From Cellulomonas wangleii (lineage in GTDB: Bacteria > Actinomycetota > Actinomycetes > Actinomycetales > Cellulomonadaceae): a stretch of DNA of 64,000 nucleotides. Below, in pieces: positions 1-9,905 of this stretch. Under the pieces are notes generated by a model that did no database searches, was not told the origin of the DNA, and was given only the letters and a program-made list of their open reading frames with translations. The DNA lies in assembly GCF_018388445.1 (NCBI RefSeq), contig NZ_CP074405.1:1612001-1676000 (forward strand). Direction: 5' to 3'. How positions within the stretch are numbered: the first letter of the stretch is position 1; the number at the start of each line of letters is the position of its first letter. The translations under genes and the position numbers were made by a program.

Positions 1-632
1 CGGACGCCCCAGTGCAGCGCCGGCCCGCCCGGCGTGCCGCCGTGGGCGTCGCCCGTGAGCGCCCCCAGTGCCCCGCCCGCGTCGACACGGGCGCCGGGCG
101 CGACTGCCGGCGACAGGGGTTCGAGGCTGCTGCGCAGGCCGTCGTCGTGCAGCACCGTCACGACGCCCCGGCCCGCGACGTCCCCGGCGAAGGTCACCGT
201 GCCGGCCGCCGGGGCGCGGACCGTCGCGCCGGACCCGGCTCCGAGGTCGACGCCGCGGTGGCCGGCCAGCCAGGGCTGCGGCGGCGGGTCGAAGGCTCGC
301 AGCAGGCGCGGCACGCCGTCCACCGGCGCCCGGTACGCGCCCACGGGCGTCTCCCGTGCTCCCGCTCGCGCCGGACCGGCGCCCGCCCGGCTGACGGTGC
401 GCGCAGGGGCGCCGCCGACCACGGGCGGCGACCCCCCACCGGCGGGTACGGTGCCCATCCGCTCCGCCCCGCGGGCGGCCATGACGTGGTGACCCGGGGC
501 GGGGACGAGCGGGCCGTCGCCGGGCACCGCCGGGGCCGAGCCCGCGACCACGGACAGGGCGACCACGGACAGGGCGACCACGGACAGGGCGACCACGGAC
601 AGGGCGACCACGGACAGGGCGACCACGATCAC
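1..632 (-). CDS. M23-family metallopeptidase, C-terminus cut by window edge
   Basis: The reverse strand reads a lysostaphin-type (M23) zinc peptidase core: [10 protein letters not shown] near positions 263-234 supplies the first His and Asp ligands, VVTVLHDDG and LRSSLEPL follow, and PALHWGVR at the window edge carries the HxH-type end motif. Family members cut peptidoglycan cross-bridges or act as LytM-like factors outside the membrane. The N-terminus is a long hydrophobic signal/anchor segment built from five ALSVV repeats. The start is uncertain: GTG at 632 has GGCGGGAG eight bases upstream but gives no basic n-region, while in-frame GTGs at 839 or 881 would add an Arg-rich leader. It is divergent from rpsB, as is the M23-type gene beside rpsB in mycobacteria. 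Confidence 0.8.
   Translation of the reverse strand, partial: MIVVALSVVALSVVALSVVALSVVALSVVAGSAPAVPGDGPLVPAPGHHVMAARGAERMGTVPAGGGSPPVVGGAPARTVSRAGAGPARAGARETPVGAYRAPVDGVPRLLRAFDPPPQPWLAGHRGVDLGAGSGATVRAPAAGTVTFAGDVAGRGVVTVLHDDGLRSSLEPLSPAVAPGARVDAGGALGALTGDAHGGTPGGPALHWGV
546..620. repeat. Five perfect 15-bp tandem repeats inside the M23 signal segment
   Basis: GACCACGGACAGGGC is repeated five times without change, followed by a partial sixth copy at 621-628. On the reverse strand each copy encodes Ala-Leu-Ser-Val-Val, so the hydrophobic core of the export signal is a coding minisatellite. The unit is 15 bp, so copy-number change would keep the reading frame. Confidence 0.95.
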
Positions 633-983
633 CCAGGGCGCTCCCGCCGGAGCACGGCCACGGGGGAGAGCACGGGGGACCGCACGGGGGCGAGCACGGT
701 GGAGAGCTCGGTGGAGAGCACGGGGGACCGGACGCCGCCGGACACCGGGTGCGGCACGGGCGGGCGTACGCCCGCGACAGGCGACGGGACCGTGACGCGG
801 GGCGAGGGCGGCCGCAGTCGTGCGGCGGGCGGAGGGCACGGGCCCAGGATGGGCGGGCGCCCGGGACAGCCGTCCCTGCACGGCGCGCGCCTGGGGGCGG
901 AGCCGTGCGGGGACGGGGACGTGGTCGGCTCGGCGCGCGTGGGCAGCCGGGCCGGCGCGTCCGGGAGGCCCTCGGCGGTGGGA

Positions 984-989
984 TAGACT
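984..989 (+). promoter_or_regulatory. Candidate -10 element for rpsB
   Basis: TAGACT fits the actinobacterial TANNNT -10 pattern. No convincing -35 was seen. It would give a leader of roughly 280 nt ahead of rpsB. Inferred from pattern only. Confidence 0.3.
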
Positions 990-1237
990 TCTTCCACGAC
1001 CGGCGTGTGCCGGTCGAATTCGCGTGCCACGGCTCCGGTCGTCCAGGTCCACGCGCCGACGTCCGTCGAACCGCCCCGTGCGGGACCGGCGGCCCGCCGG
1101 CGGGGGCAGGACGGCGGGGTCTCGTCCGCAGCGGTCCGGGCCTCGTGCCCGGCGCGGACGGGGGTGTGGCACCAGGGGCGCGGCCGCCGGCCGCGCCGAC
1201 AACCGAGATCGCGGGCCCGGGGGGTCCGCACACATGC

Positions 1238-1259
1238 GCGTGCACCTCGCGGTGCATGC
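1238..1259 (+). promoter_or_regulatory. Stem-loop abutting the rpsB ribosome-binding site
   Basis: GCGTGCACC pairs with GGTGCATGC (nine pairs, one G-U) around a TCGC loop. The stem ends at 1259 and the Shine-Dalgarno GGAAGG begins at 1261. The position suits translational control of rpsB, for example by S2, but this is inference. Confidence 0.4.
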
Positions 1260-1273
1260 CGGAAGGACGTGCC

Positions 1274-2275
1274 ATGGCCGTCGTGACCATGCGCCAGCTG
1301 CTCGAGAGCGGTGTCCACTTCGGGCACCAGACCCGCCGCTGGAACCCCAAGATGAAGCGCTTCATCTTCACCGAGCGCAACGGCATCTACATCGTCGACC
1401 TGCAGCAGTCGCTGTCCTACATCGACCGCGCGTACGAGTTCGTCTCCCAGACGGTCGCGCACGGCGGCTCGATCCTCTTCGTGGGGACCAAGAAGCAGGC
1501 GCAGGAGCCCGTCGCCGAGCAGGCCGCCCGCGTCGGCATGCCGTACGTCAACCAGCGCTGGCTCGGTGGCATGCTCACCAACTTCACCACGGTGCACAAG
1601 CGCCTGCAGCGCCTCAAGGAGCTCGAGCAGATCGACTTCGACGACGTCGCGGCCTCGGGCCTGACGAAGAAGGAGCTGCTCGTCCTGCGCCGCGAGAAGG
1701 ACAAGCTCACCAAGACGCTCGGCGGCATCCGTGACATGGCCAAGGTTCCCTCGGCCGTGTGGATCGTCGACACGAACAAGGAGCACCTCGCGGTCGACGA
1801 GGCGCGCAAGCTGGGCATCCCGGTCGTCGCGATCCTCGACACCAACTGCGACCCCGACGTCGTCGACTACCCGATCCCGGGCAACGACGACGCCATCCGT
1901 GCCGTGCAGCTGCTGACCCGTGTGATCGCCGACGCGGTCGCCGACGGCACGCTCAAGCGCCACTCCGGCGGCGCTGCGGCCAGCCAGGCTGGCGAGCCGG
2001 CCGCCGAGCCGCTCGCCGAGTGGGAGCGGGAGCTCCTGGCGGGTGCCGAGGCCGGTCTGCAGGACCCGGCGCTGGCGCCGGCCGCGGTCGACGCCGCGGC
2101 TGCGCAGGCGGGCGACCCGCAGGCCGCCCCGGGTGAGGCGACGCCGGACGAGTCGGCCGTCGCTCCCGGTCAGGACGCCGCCCCCGCCGTCGAGGCCGCT
2201 GCCGCGGCCGAGGCGCGCGAGGAGGCCACGGCCGAGGGCGCCGAGCCCGCCGCCGAGGGCACCGAGCAGGCCTGA
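1274..2275 (+). CDS. rpsB: 30S ribosomal protein S2
   Basis: S2 of the small ribosomal subunit. The start is the ATG at 1274, preceded by GGAAGG, giving [19 protein letters not shown], the usual S2 N-terminus. The conserved [21 protein letters not shown] and [12 protein letters not shown] segments are present. The 333-residue protein is longer than typical S2 (about 240-260) because of an Ala/Glu/Pro-rich acidic tail from about residue 235, common in high-GC actinobacteria and probably disordered. It leads the rpsB-tsf-pyrH-frr-cdsA series, with paired hairpins before tsf that could partly terminate transcription. Confidence 0.97.
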   Translation: MAVVTMRQLLESGVHFGHQTRRWNPKMKRFIFTERNGIYIVDLQQSLSYIDRAYEFVSQTVAHGGSILFVGTKKQAQEPVAEQAARVGMPYVNQRWLGGMLTNFTTVHKRLQRLKELEQIDFDDVAASGLTKKELLVLRREKDKLTKTLGGIRDMAKVPSAVWIVDTNKEHLAVDEARKLGIPVVAILDTNCDPDVVDYPIPGNDDAIRAVQLLTRVIADAVADGTLKRHSGGAAASQAGEPAAEPLAEWERELLAGAEAGLQDPALAPAAVDAAAAQAGDPQAAPGEATPDESAVAPGQDAAPAVEAAAAAEAREEATAEGAEPAAEGTEQA

Positions 2276-2308
2276 CGCCAGCGCCCCCGGGCGCCCGGTA
2301 CGACCCCA

Positions 2309-2340
2309 CGGGTGCGGCGCGGACCACCGCGCCGCACCCG
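2309..2340 (+). terminator. Strong stem-loop between rpsB and tsf
   Basis: CGGGTGCGGCGCGG pairs perfectly with CCGCGCCGCACCCG (14 bp) around ACCA. There is no U-tract. It may act as a partial terminator or mRNA-stabilising element between the two translation genes. Confidence 0.6.
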
Positions 2341-2341
2341 G

Positions 2342-2362
2342 CATGCCGAGGACGTCGGCATG
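2342..2362 (+). promoter_or_regulatory. Second stem-loop just before tsf
   Basis: CATGCCGA pairs with TCGGCATG (8 bp) around GGACG, one base after the larger stem and 27 nt before the tsf ATG. The two stems form a tandem structure in the rpsB-tsf spacer. Confidence 0.45.
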
Positions 2363-2389
2363 ACGAGAACTCGAGGACGGACGGAACTG

Positions 2390-3235
2390 ATGGCGAACTA
2401 CTCGCTGGCAGACATCAAGGCCCTGCGCGAGCGCACCGGTGCGGGCATGCTCGACGTGAAGAAGGCGCTCGAGGAGGCCGACGGCGACGCCGACAAGGCC
2501 CTCGAGATCATCCGCGTGAAGGGCCTCAAGGGCGTCGGCAAGCGCGAGGGCCGCGCCGCCTCCGACGGCCTGGTCGCCGCGCACGTCGGCCCGACGGCCG
2601 ACGGCGAGGGCCAGGTGGGCGTGCTCGTCGAGGTCAACTCCGAGACGGACTTCGTCGCCAAGAACCAGACCTTCATCTCGCTGGCCGACCGGGTGCTCGC
2701 CGCCGCCGTCGCCACGGGTGCCGGTGACGCGGACGCGCTGCTCGCGGCCGAGTGCGACGGCACGCCCGTGCAGACGGTCGTCGACGAGACGGCCGCCACG
2801 CTGGGCGAGAAGATCGTCGTGCGGCGCGTCGCGCGTCTCGCCGGCGAGCACGTCGAGGTCTACCTCCACAAGGTCAACAAGGACCTGCCCCCGCAGGTCG
2901 GTGTCCTCGTCGCCACGGACGCGGCCGGCGCCGCCGTCGCGCGTGACATCGCGACCCACGTCGCGGCGTTCTCGCCGACGTACCTCACGCGCGACGAGGT
3001 CCCCGCGGACGTCGTGGAGAACGAGCGCCGCATCGCCGAGGAGACGGCGCGCAACGAGGGCAAGCCCGAGGGCGCGCTCCCGAAGATCGTCGAGGGTCGC
3101 CTCAACGGGTTCTTCAAGGAGGCCGTCCTGGTGGACCAGGCCTTCGCCAAGGACAACAAGAAGTCGGTCGGCCAGGTCCTCGCCGAGGCCGGCGGCACGG
3201 TGACGGGCTTCGTCCGCTACCGCGTGGGCGCCTGA
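2390..3235 (+). CDS. tsf: Elongation factor Ts
   Basis: EF-Ts, the nucleotide exchange factor that recycles EF-Tu in the cytoplasm. The ATG at 2390 gives [20 protein letters not shown], the standard UBA-like N-terminus, followed by [13 protein letters not shown]. The exchange-domain signature [17 protein letters not shown] is present near residues 75-90. At 281 residues it has normal length. The reading frame is open further upstream, but those starts lie inside the intergenic hairpins. It is followed by a perfect 15-bp stem-loop, so pyrH probably has its own promoter or depends on read-through. Confidence 0.97.
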   Translation: MANYSLADIKALRERTGAGMLDVKKALEEADGDADKALEIIRVKGLKGVGKREGRAASDGLVAAHVGPTADGEGQVGVLVEVNSETDFVAKNQTFISLADRVLAAAVATGAGDADALLAAECDGTPVQTVVDETAATLGEKIVVRRVARLAGEHVEVYLHKVNKDLPPQVGVLVATDAAGAAVARDIATHVAAFSPTYLTRDEVPADVVENERRIAEETARNEGKPEGALPKIVEGRLNGFFKEAVLVDQAFAKDNKKSVGQVLAEAGGTVTGFVRYRVGA

Positions 3236-3250
3236 GCGTCGTGACGACGA

Positions 3251-3284
3251 CGGTGGCCCCGGCCCGCGTGGGCCGGGGCCACCG
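3251..3284 (+). terminator. Terminator-like hairpin after tsf
   Basis: CGGTGGCCCCGGCCC pairs perfectly with GGGCCGGGGCCACCG (15 bp) across a GCGT loop, 15 nt after the tsf stop. There is no U-tract, as is usual in high-GC actinobacteria. Confidence 0.8.
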
Positions 3285-3371
3285 CCGCACCGGGCGCCCG
3301 TGGTCCGCCGGGCGACCCGCACCGACCCAGCGGGCACGCGCCACGCGGCGCACGAGCGAGGTGGAGGACAC

Positions 3372-4127
3372 GTGAGCCAGCAGCCGTCGTCGCAGGAGCA
3401 GCACCGGAACGGGTCCGGGGACGCACGCCGCGTCCTGCTCAAGCTCTCGGGTGAGAGCTTCGGTGGTGGCTCCATCGGACTGGCCGTGCCCGTGGTGCGC
3501 CGGATCGCCGGCGAGATCGCCGCGGCCGTGCGCAACGGGGTGCAGGTCGCGATCGTCGTGGGCGGGGGCAACTTCTTCCGCGGCGCCGAGCTGCAGGTCA
3601 GCGGGATGGACCGGGCACGTGCCGACTACATGGGCATGCTCGGCACCGTGATGAACTGCCTCGCCCTGCAGGACTTCCTCGAGCAGGCGGGCGTGAGCAC
3701 CCGCGTGCAGACCGCCATCACGATGGGTCAGGTCGCGGAGCCGTACATCCCGCTGCGCGCGATCCGGCACCTCGAGAAGGGACGCGTCGTGATCTTCGGC
3801 GCGGGCGCGGGGATGCCCTACTTCTCCACCGACACCGTGGCCGTCCAGCGTGCGCTCGAGACGCACTGCCAGGAGGTCCTCATGGGCAAGAACGGCGTGG
3901 ACGGCGTCTACACCGCGGACCCCCGGCGCGACCCCGACGCGCGCAAGCTGGACCACCTGACCTACACCGAGGCCATCGTGGGCGAGCTCGGCGTCATGGA
4001 CACCTCGGCGCTCAGCCTCTGCCGTGACAACGACGTGCCCATGCGGGTCTTCGGCCTGGAGGCCGAGGGCAACGTCACGCGCGCCCTCGAGGGTGAGAAG
4101 ATCGGGACGCTCATCACTGCGAGCTGA
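3372..4127 (+). CDS. pyrH: UMP kinase
   Basis: Phosphorylates UMP to UDP with ATP in pyrimidine nucleotide synthesis; the bacterial enzyme is a hexamer of the amino-acid kinase fold. The start is GTG at 3372, after GTGGAGG. A short Gln/Ser-rich lead precedes [21 protein letters not shown], the [13 protein letters not shown] segment and [12 protein letters not shown] are typical PyrH motifs. Length is 251 residues. It lies between tsf and frr as in most actinobacteria. Confidence 0.96.
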   Translation: MSQQPSSQEQHRNGSGDARRVLLKLSGESFGGGSIGLAVPVVRRIAGEIAAAVRNGVQVAIVVGGGNFFRGAELQVSGMDRARADYMGMLGTVMNCLALQDFLEQAGVSTRVQTAITMGQVAEPYIPLRAIRHLEKGRVVIFGAGAGMPYFSTDTVAVQRALETHCQEVLMGKNGVDGVYTADPRRDPDARKLDHLTYTEAIVGELGVMDTSALSLCRDNDVPMRVFGLEAEGNVTRALEGEKIGTLITAS

Positions 4128-4196
4128 GCACGACGACGACGGCGCCGCGCGGCGCCGGCAGGCGCAGGTCCGCACGACACAGACGAAGGAGCACCG

Positions 4197-4754
4197 GTGA
4201 TCGACGACACACTCCTCGAGGCCGAGGAGAAGATGGACAAGGCCGTGGAGGTCGCGAAGGAGGACTTCGCCGCCATCCGCACGGGTCGGGCGAACGCCGC
4301 GATGTTCGCGAAGGTGTTCGTCGACTACTACGGCTCGCCGACGCCGCTGCAGCAGCTCGCGTCGTTCAACGTCGTCGAGGCGCGCACCATCCTCGTCTCG
4401 CCGTTCGACAAGTCGTCGATGGCGGCGATCGAGAAGGCGCTGCGCGACTCCGACCTCGGCGTGAACCCGACCAACGACGGCAACGTCGTGCGCGTCGTGC
4501 TGCCCGCGCTGACGGCCGAGCGTCGCAAGGACTTCGTCAAGCTCGCCAAGTCCAAGGCCGAGGACGCACGCATCTCGGTGCGCTCGATCCGTCGTCGTGC
4601 CAAGGAGGAGCTCGACCGCATCGCGAAGGACGGCGAGGCGGGCGAGGACGAGGTGGGTCGTGCCGAGAAGGAGCTCGAGGCGCTGACCAAGAAGCACGTC
4701 GAGCTCGTCGACCAGCTGCTCGCCTCCAAGGAGAGCGAGCTCCTCGAGGTCTGA
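4197..4754 (+). CDS. frr: Ribosome recycling factor
   Basis: RRF splits post-termination ribosomes together with EF-G. The 185-residue protein starts with GTG at 4197 ([19 protein letters not shown]) behind AAGGAG, and carries the conserved [11 protein letters not shown] and [14 protein letters not shown] segments. The C-terminal half is the usual charged three-helix region. Its TGA overlaps the cdsA ATG by one base, indicating translational coupling. Confidence 0.97.
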   Translation: MIDDTLLEAEEKMDKAVEVAKEDFAAIRTGRANAAMFAKVFVDYYGSPTPLQQLASFNVVEARTILVSPFDKSSMAAIEKALRDSDLGVNPTNDGNVVRVVLPALTAERRKDFVKLAKSKAEDARISVRSIRRRAKEELDRIAKDGEAGEDEVGRAEKELEALTKKHVELVDQLLASKESELLEV

Positions 4755-5596
4755 TGACGCAGCTCGCCGCTCCTCGCGCCACCCGCGCCGGCCGGAACCT
4801 CCCGGCGGCGGTGACGGTCGCCGTGATCCTGCTCGGCGCCGTCGGGGCATCCCTGTTCATCCGCAAGGACGCGTTCGCGGTCCTCGCCGTGCTCGCCGTC
4901 TCCGCAGCGATGTGGGAGCTGGCGCAGGCGTTCGCGCGGCGCTCGATCCACCTGCCGCTGGTCCCGCTGGTCGTCGGCGCCGCCGGGATCCTCGTCTCGG
5001 CGTACGTCGCGGGGCCGGAGGCCCTGTTCGTGGCGTTCCTGCTGACCGTGGGCGGGGCCGTGGTCTGGCGCGTGCTCGACGGCAGCGGGGAGGCGGCTCT
5101 GCGGGACGCGTCCGCGGCGACGTTCGCCGCGGCGTACCTGCCGTTCCTGGGCGGGTTCGTCATGCTCATGCTCGCCGAGCCCGACGGGCCCGCGCGGGTC
5201 GCGCTGTTCATCCTGCTGGCCGTCGCGTGCGACACCGGCGGGTACGTGGTCGGCACGCTCCTGGGACGTCACCCGCTGGCGCCGTCGGTCAGCCCCAAGA
5301 AGTCCTGGGAGGGCCTGGTCGGCTCGCTCGTCCTGACGAGCGTCGTGGGTGTGGTCGGCATCCAGACCGTGTTCCACGGCGAGCCGCTGGTCGGTGCGCT
5401 CCTGGGCGTCGGGGTCGTCGTGAGCGCGACGCTCGGCGACCTGGCCGAGTCCATGATCAAGCGCGACCTCGAGCTCAAGGACATGGGCCGGCTGCTGCCG
5501 GGCCACGGCGGCGTGCTCGACAGGCTCGACTCCCTCCTGCTCACCGCCCCGACCGTGTGGGTGCTGCTCGCGTACCTGCAGCCCCCCGCCGGGTGA
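4754..5596 (+). CDS. cdsA: Phosphatidate cytidylyltransferase
   Basis: Makes CDP-diacylglycerol from phosphatidic acid and CTP at the membrane, feeding phospholipid synthesis (for example PgsA further on in this window). The 280-residue protein has about seven hydrophobic helices and the CDP-DAG synthase C-terminal signature: [30 protein letters not shown] and [11 protein letters not shown] with the expected Asp/Lys residues. Start ATG 4754 overlaps the frr stop. Confidence 0.96.
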   Translation: MTQLAAPRATRAGRNLPAAVTVAVILLGAVGASLFIRKDAFAVLAVLAVSAAMWELAQAFARRSIHLPLVPLVVGAAGILVSAYVAGPEALFVAFLLTVGGAVVWRVLDGSGEAALRDASAATFAAAYLPFLGGFVMLMLAEPDGPARVALFILLAVACDTGGYVVGTLLGRHPLAPSVSPKKSWEGLVGSLVLTSVVGVVGIQTVFHGEPLVGALLGVGVVVSATLGDLAESMIKRDLELKDMGRLLPGHGGVLDRLDSLLLTAPTVWVLLAYLQPPAG

Positions 5597-5630
5597 CCGC
5601 ACCGCCCATCCCTGGAAGGAGGCGCCGACC

Positions 5631-6761
5631 GTGAACGCCACCCCCGTGCGCCTGCAGCTCACCGCCCCGACCCGGGGCGCGCGTGGCAAGCCGCCGCGCC
5701 ACTTCGTGGACCTCACGCCCGAGGAGCGGGTCGCCGCCGTCACGACGCTCGGCGAGAAGCCGTTCCGCGCCAAGCAGCTCGCGACGCACTACTTCACGCA
5801 CCTGACGGCCGACGCCGACGCGATGACCGACCTGCCGAAGGCGTCGCGCGACGCCCTCGTCGGTGACCTGTTCCCGCAGCTGCTGACCACCAGCCGCACG
5901 TTGACGGCCGACCACGGCACGACCGTGAAGACGCTGTACCACCTGTTCGACGGCGCCAAGGTCGAGTCCGTGTTGATGCGGTACGCCAGCCGCACGACGC
6001 TGTGCGTGTCGTCGCAGGCCGGGTGCGGCCTGGCGTGCTCGTTCTGCGCGACCGGGAAGATGGGCCTGCTGCGCAACCTGTCCACCGCCGAGATCGTCGA
6101 GCAGGTGCGCGAGGCCGCCCGTGCGCTGGCGGCCGGTGAGGTGGCCGGCGGTGCCACCCGCCTGAGCAACGTGGTCTTCATGGGCATGGGCGAGCCGCTG
6201 GCGAACTACAAGGCGGTCATGGCGACCGTGCGCACGCTGGTCGCGCCCGCCCCCGACGGTCTGGGCATGTCGGCACGCAACGTGACGGTCTCCACGGTGG
6301 GCCTGGTGCCCGCGATGGACCGGCTCGCCGGCGAGGGGATCCCCGTGACGCTGGCGCTGTCGCTGCACGCCCCCGACGACGAGCTGCGCAGCGAGCTGGT
6401 GCCGGTCAACACCCGGTGGAGCGTGGACGAGGCGCTGGACTCCGCCCGGCGGTACTTCGACGTCACCGGCCGGCGCGTGTCGATCGAGTACGCCCTGATC
6501 CGCGACGTCAACGACCACGCGTGGCGGGCCGACCTGCTGGGCGAGAAGCTGCTCGCCCGCGGCGGCTCCGGCTGGGTCCACTGCAACCCCATCCCGCTCA
6601 ACCCGACACCCGGTTCGCGCTGGACGGCGAGCGATCCCGAGGTCGAGCGCGAGTTCGTGGCACGCTTGCGGGCGCACGGGATCCCCACGACCATCCGGGA
6701 CACCCGCGGCAGCGACATCGACGGTGCGTGCGGCCAGCTCGCCGCGGAGGAGGACGAGTGA
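5631..6761 (+). CDS. rlmN: 23S rRNA (adenine2503-C2)-methyltransferase, radical SAM
   Basis: RlmN methylates C2 of A2503 in 23S rRNA and A37 of some tRNAs using radical S-adenosylmethionine chemistry. The [4Fe-4S] motif CxxxCxxC is intact in [11 protein letters not shown] (Cys132, Cys136, Cys139), and the methyl-carrying cysteine lies near the end in IDGACGQLA. The N-terminal RNA-binding region contains [14 protein letters not shown]. The start is GTG 5631, following GGAAGGAGG. Length 376 residues. The stop overlaps the next gene's GTGA start. Confidence 0.96.
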   Translation: MNATPVRLQLTAPTRGARGKPPRHFVDLTPEERVAAVTTLGEKPFRAKQLATHYFTHLTADADAMTDLPKASRDALVGDLFPQLLTTSRTLTADHGTTVKTLYHLFDGAKVESVLMRYASRTTLCVSSQAGCGLACSFCATGKMGLLRNLSTAEIVEQVREAARALAAGEVAGGATRLSNVVFMGMGEPLANYKAVMATVRTLVAPAPDGLGMSARNVTVSTVGLVPAMDRLAGEGIPVTLALSLHAPDDELRSELVPVNTRWSVDEALDSARRYFDVTGRRVSIEYALIRDVNDHAWRADLLGEKLLARGGSGWVHCNPIPLNPTPGSRWTASDPEVEREFVARLRAHGIPTTIRDTRGSDIDGACGQLAAEEDE

Positions 6762-7312
6762 GCGACGGGATGTTCCGCACCGTGTCCGGCCTGCGTCGGG
6801 GTTACGACCCGGACGAGGTCGACGAGTTCTTCTCGCACGCGCGTGCGGTGTACGAGCAGGGGCCCCCGACGGCGCTGTCCGGTGCGGACGTCCGTGACGT
6901 CGCCTTCGACCTCGTGCGCGGCGGGTACGTGACCGCGGCCGTGGACGCGGCGCTCGACCGTCTCGAGGCGGCGTTCGTGGCGCGTCACCGCGCGCAGTTC
7001 GTCGCCGAGCGCGGCCAGGGGGCGTGGATGGAGCACCTCGGTGCGCAGGCCCGCACCCTGTACGGACGGCTCGGCCGTCCGGACGGCGACCGGTTCGCGC
7101 CGCCCGAGGGCCGCAAGCCGGGCTACGAGCCCGCGGACGTCGACGAGCTGTGCCACCGGCTGGTCGCCTACTTCGACACCGGGGCGCCGTTGACGGCGGC
7201 CGAGGTGCGCGCGACCACGTTCCGACGCCGCAACGGGCGCAACGGCTACGCGGAGGGGCCCGTCGACGCGTTCGTGGCGCGTGCGGTCGAGGTCCTGCTC
7301 GGCGTCGAGTGA
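6758..7312 (+). CDS. DivIVA-domain protein
   Basis: A 184-residue protein with two copies of the short DivIVA-type N-terminal motif: [20 protein letters not shown] near residues 6-25 and [18 protein letters not shown] near residues 115-130, each followed by [17 protein letters not shown] segments. There is no long coiled coil, unlike true DivIVA/Wag31, so a structural or polar-growth helper role is only a guess. It starts with GTG 6758 overlapping the rlmN stop and ends overlapping the dxr GTG (GTGA junctions on both sides), so the three genes are co-translated. Confidence 0.85.
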   Translation: MSDGMFRTVSGLRRGYDPDEVDEFFSHARAVYEQGPPTALSGADVRDVAFDLVRGGYVTAAVDAALDRLEAAFVARHRAQFVAERGQGAWMEHLGAQARTLYGRLGRPDGDRFAPPEGRKPGYEPADVDELCHRLVAYFDTGAPLTAAEVRATTFRRRNGRNGYAEGPVDAFVARAVEVLLGVE

Positions 7313-8487
7313 GCGCACACACCGACGGCGGTGCGAGCCGGTCCGTCGTCGTCCTGGGTTCCACGGGGTCCATCGGGACGCAGGCCCTCGACATCGTGGC
7401 GGCCAACCCGGACCGGTTCACGGTCACCGGCCTGTCCGCCGGCGGCGCGCAGGTCGAGCTGCTGATCGCCCAGGCACGCCGGTACGCCGTGCCGTCCGTG
7501 GCGGTGGCCGACCCCGCCGCCGCCGCGGTCGTGCGGGACGCGCTGCCCGGGACGCGGGTGCTCGCGGGACCCGACGCCGCCGCCGAGCTGGCCGGTCACG
7601 GGGCGGACGTCGTGCTCAACGGCATCACCGGGTCGGTCGGTCTGCTGCCCACGCTCGCGGCGCTGCGGGCCGGGAGCACGCTCGCGCTGGCGAACAAGGA
7701 GTCGCTGGTGGTGGGCGGCGCGCTGGTGCACGCGGCCGCGGTCCGGCCCGACCAGATCGTGCCGGTCGACTCCGAGCACTCCGCGATCGCGCAGGCGCTG
7801 CGCTCCGGCGCCCGCGGCGAGGTGGCCCGGCTCGTGCTCACGGCGTCGGGCGGCCCGTTCCGCGGCTGGACGGCCGAGCAGGTCGCCGCCGCCACGCCGC
7901 AGCAGGCGCTGGCCCACCCCACGTGGTCGATGGGCCCGGTCGTGACGGTGAACTCGGCGAGCCTGATGAACAAGGGGCTGGAGCTCATCGAGGCGCACCT
8001 GCTCTTCGACGTGCCGGTCGCGGACATCGCGGTGGTGGTGCACCCGCAGTCGGTGGTGCACTCCATGGTCGAGTTCGTCGACGGGTCGACGATCGCGCAG
8101 GCCTCGCCGCCCGACATGCGCCTGCCCATCGCGCTGGGACTGGCGTGGCCGGAGCGGGTGGCCGGTGCCGCGCGTGCCTGCGACTGGTCCACCGCGACGT
8201 CGTGGACGTTCGAGCCGCTCGACGAGACGGTCTTCCCGGCGGTCGGGCTCGCGCGCTCCGCCGTCGCCGCCTCGGCGACGCACCCCGCGGTCTACAACGC
8301 GGCGAACGAGGAGGCGGTCGGCGCGTTCCTGGCCGGTGACATCGGCTTCGGCCAGGTGGTGGCCACCGTGGAGCGGGTGCTGGGCGAGCACGTCGGCACC
8401 CCGGCCGGGGCGCTCACCCTCGAGGCGGTGCTCGACGCCGAGCGCTGGGCGCGCACGCGCGCGCACGAGGTGCTGGCCGCGGGCTGA
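7309..8487 (+). CDS. dxr: 1-deoxy-D-xylulose 5-phosphate reductoisomerase
   Basis: Converts DXP to 2-C-methyl-D-erythritol 4-phosphate with NADPH and a divalent metal, the committed MEP-pathway step of isoprenoid synthesis. The NADPH fold begins [16 protein letters not shown], and active-site segments [16 protein letters not shown] and [13 protein letters not shown] are clear. Length 392 residues from GTG 7309. ispG, a later step of the same pathway, lies 11 kb downstream. In mycobacteria dxr sits directly beside rip1; here the polyamine block separates them. Confidence 0.97.
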   Translation: MSAHTDGGASRSVVVLGSTGSIGTQALDIVAANPDRFTVTGLSAGGAQVELLIAQARRYAVPSVAVADPAAAAVVRDALPGTRVLAGPDAAAELAGHGADVVLNGITGSVGLLPTLAALRAGSTLALANKESLVVGGALVHAAAVRPDQIVPVDSEHSAIAQALRSGARGEVARLVLTASGGPFRGWTAEQVAAATPQQALAHPTWSMGPVVTVNSASLMNKGLELIEAHLLFDVPVADIAVVVHPQSVVHSMVEFVDGSTIAQASPPDMRLPIALGLAWPERVAGAARACDWSTATSWTFEPLDETVFPAVGLARSAVAASATHPAVYNAANEEAVGAFLAGDIGFGQVVATVERVLGEHVGTPAGALTLEAVLDAERWARTRAHEVLAAG

Positions 8488-8528
8488 CGGGGAGCGGGCG
8501 CACGGCCCCGCCGGCACCGATCGGCGCG

Positions 8529-9905
8529 TCAGCCGCCCGTGACGCGGGCGAGCAGCCCGCCGGCCCGTCCCGCGCGGCCGGTGCGCCGCTCGGCCCGGTC
8601 CGCCCGGCGCGCGGCCCAGCGCGCCGCGGTGATGCCGGCCCACCGCAGGGGCTCGGGCTCCCAGGGCGGCGAGCGGTGCCCCACCCAGGGCAGCCGCGTC
8701 AGCGGCGACTCCGCACCGGTGACGAGGTCGGCGAGCGTGCGCCCGGCGAGGTTCGCCGTCGCGACGCCGTCGCCGACGTAGCCCCCGGCCCACCCGATCC
8801 CGGTCGCGGTGTCCAGGCCGACGGACGGGTGCCAGTCGCGGGGCACACCCAGCGGCCCGCCCCAGGAGTGCGTCACCGCGTGGCCGGCCACCGACGGGAA
8901 CAGGTCGACGAGCGCCCGCCGCAGGTGGCCGTGGACGCGCGGTGCGTGCTCGTGGGCGGGCTCCACGGTGGACCCGAGGTGGTACGGGGCGCCCCGGCCG
9001 CCGAACGCCAGGCGGTCGTCCGCGGTCCGCTGCCCGTACACCAGCAGGTGGCGGGCGTCGGTGAACGTCTGCCCCTGCTCGAGGCCGATCTGCGACCACA
9101 CGTCCGCCGGCAGCGGCGCGGTGGCGATCATCAGGGAGTACACCGGCGCCAGCGCGCGGCGCGTGTCCGGCAGCGTCGCGGTCCACCCCTCGGTCGCGCG
9201 CACGACCCACCGGCACCGGGCCGTGCCCCGGTCGGTGACGACGGCCCGTGGCGCGATGCGCAGCGCGCGGGTGCCCTCCGCGATGCGGGCGCCCCGCTGC
9301 TCGACGACCCGGGCGAGGCCGTGCACGAGCCGCGCCGGCTGCACGCGTGCGCAGTCGGGCGTCCAGGCGCCGCCCAGCACGTCCGTGGCCCGCACGTGCG
9401 TGGCCACGCCCTGCGGGTCGAGCAGGTGCAGCTCGTCGCCCCAGCGGCCGGCCTCGGTGACGTCGGCGGCCACCCGGTCCAGCTGAGCGGCACCGCGTGC
9501 CAGCGTCACCGTGCCGCCGTACCGGAAGTCGCAGTCGATCTGCTCGGCGGCGGTCACACCGCCCACCTCGACGACCGTGTCGCGCATCGCGGCGCGCATC
9601 GCGCGCGCCGCGTCCGGGCCGTACCGGCGCGCGAGGGCGTCTCCTCCCACGGGGAACAGCGCCGAGCACCAGCCGCCGTTGCGCCCGCTCGCGCCGAACC
9701 CGGCGGTGTGCGCGTCGAGCACCAGCACGTCGAGCGACGGGTCGGCCTCCAGCAGGTAGTAGGCCGTCCAGAGGCCGGTGTACCCGGCGCCCACGACGAC
9801 GACGTCCGCGGTGGTGTCACCGTCCAGCGGCGGGCGTGGGCGGCCGGCGGCGGGGTCGTCGGCGACGACCTGCTCCCACCACAGCGAGACGTCCGCGAGC
9901 GTCAC
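8529..9905 (-). CDS. FAD-dependent oxidoreductase, probable (gamma-glutamyl)putrescine/amine oxidase
   Basis: A DAO-fold flavoenzyme of 458 residues. The dinucleotide-binding motif VVVVGAGYTGLWTAYYL and the following Glu/Asp-type strand end VLVLDA lie near residues 34-60, then GFGASGRNGG. The C-terminal THSWGGPLG and GWAGGYVGDGVATANLAG complete the FAD site. The family oxidises secondary or primary amines, and the neighbourhood points to a polyamine or N-modified polyamine, but the substrate is inferred. It starts with GTG 9905, overlapping the aminotransferase stop by four bases, so it is the third gene of the lrp operon. It converges with dxr, with no clear terminator in the 41-bp gap. Confidence 0.85.
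   Translation of the reverse strand: MTLADVSLWWEQVVADDPAAGRPRPPLDGDTTADVVVVGAGYTGLWTAYYLLEADPSLDVLVLDAHTAGFGASGRNGGWCSALFPVGGDALARRYGPDAARAMRAAMRDTVVEVGGVTAAEQIDCDFRYGGTVTLARGAAQLDRVAADVTEAGRWGDELHLLDPQGVATHVRATDVLGGAWTPDCARVQPARLVHGLARVVEQRGARIAEGTRALRIAPRAVVTDRGTARCRWVVRATEGWTATLPDTRRALAPVYSLMIATAPLPADVWSQIGLEQGQTFTDARHLLVYGQRTADDRLAFGGRGAPYHLGSTVEPAHEHAPRVHGHLRRALVDLFPSVAGHAVTHSWGGPLGVPRDWHPSVGLDTATGIGWAGGYVGDGVATANLAGRTLADLVTGAESPLTRLPWVGHRSPPWEPEPLRWAGITAARWAARRADRAERRTGRAGRAGGLLARVTGG

Larger units (their letters stand above)
633..1273. other. Intergenic / rpsB leader region
   Basis: This stretch holds the upstream candidates for the M23 start (reverse GTGs at 839 and 881) and then a probable rpsB promoter and long leader. 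A TAGACT hexamer lies at 984-989. A stem GACCGGC-GTGT-GCCGGTC sits at 998-1015, about where a transcript from that hexamer would begin. A second stem at 1238-1259 ends one base before the rpsB Shine-Dalgarno. Long open frames here on both strands are GC-bias artefacts. Confidence 0.5.

Noticed and set aside
546-620. Possible CRISPR array
   Set aside because: The units are 15 bp, directly adjacent and without spacers, and they are in frame within the M23 coding sequence.
749-1273. Upstream extension of rpsB
   Set aside because: S2 homologues start at [14 protein letters not shown] sequence, and ATG 1274 has a ribosome-binding site.
629-3571. 980-residue open frame on the reverse strand
   Set aside because: It runs antisense to rpsB, tsf and the intergenic region. 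It is a GC-bias shadow with low-complexity Arg/Gly/Asp-rich sequence.
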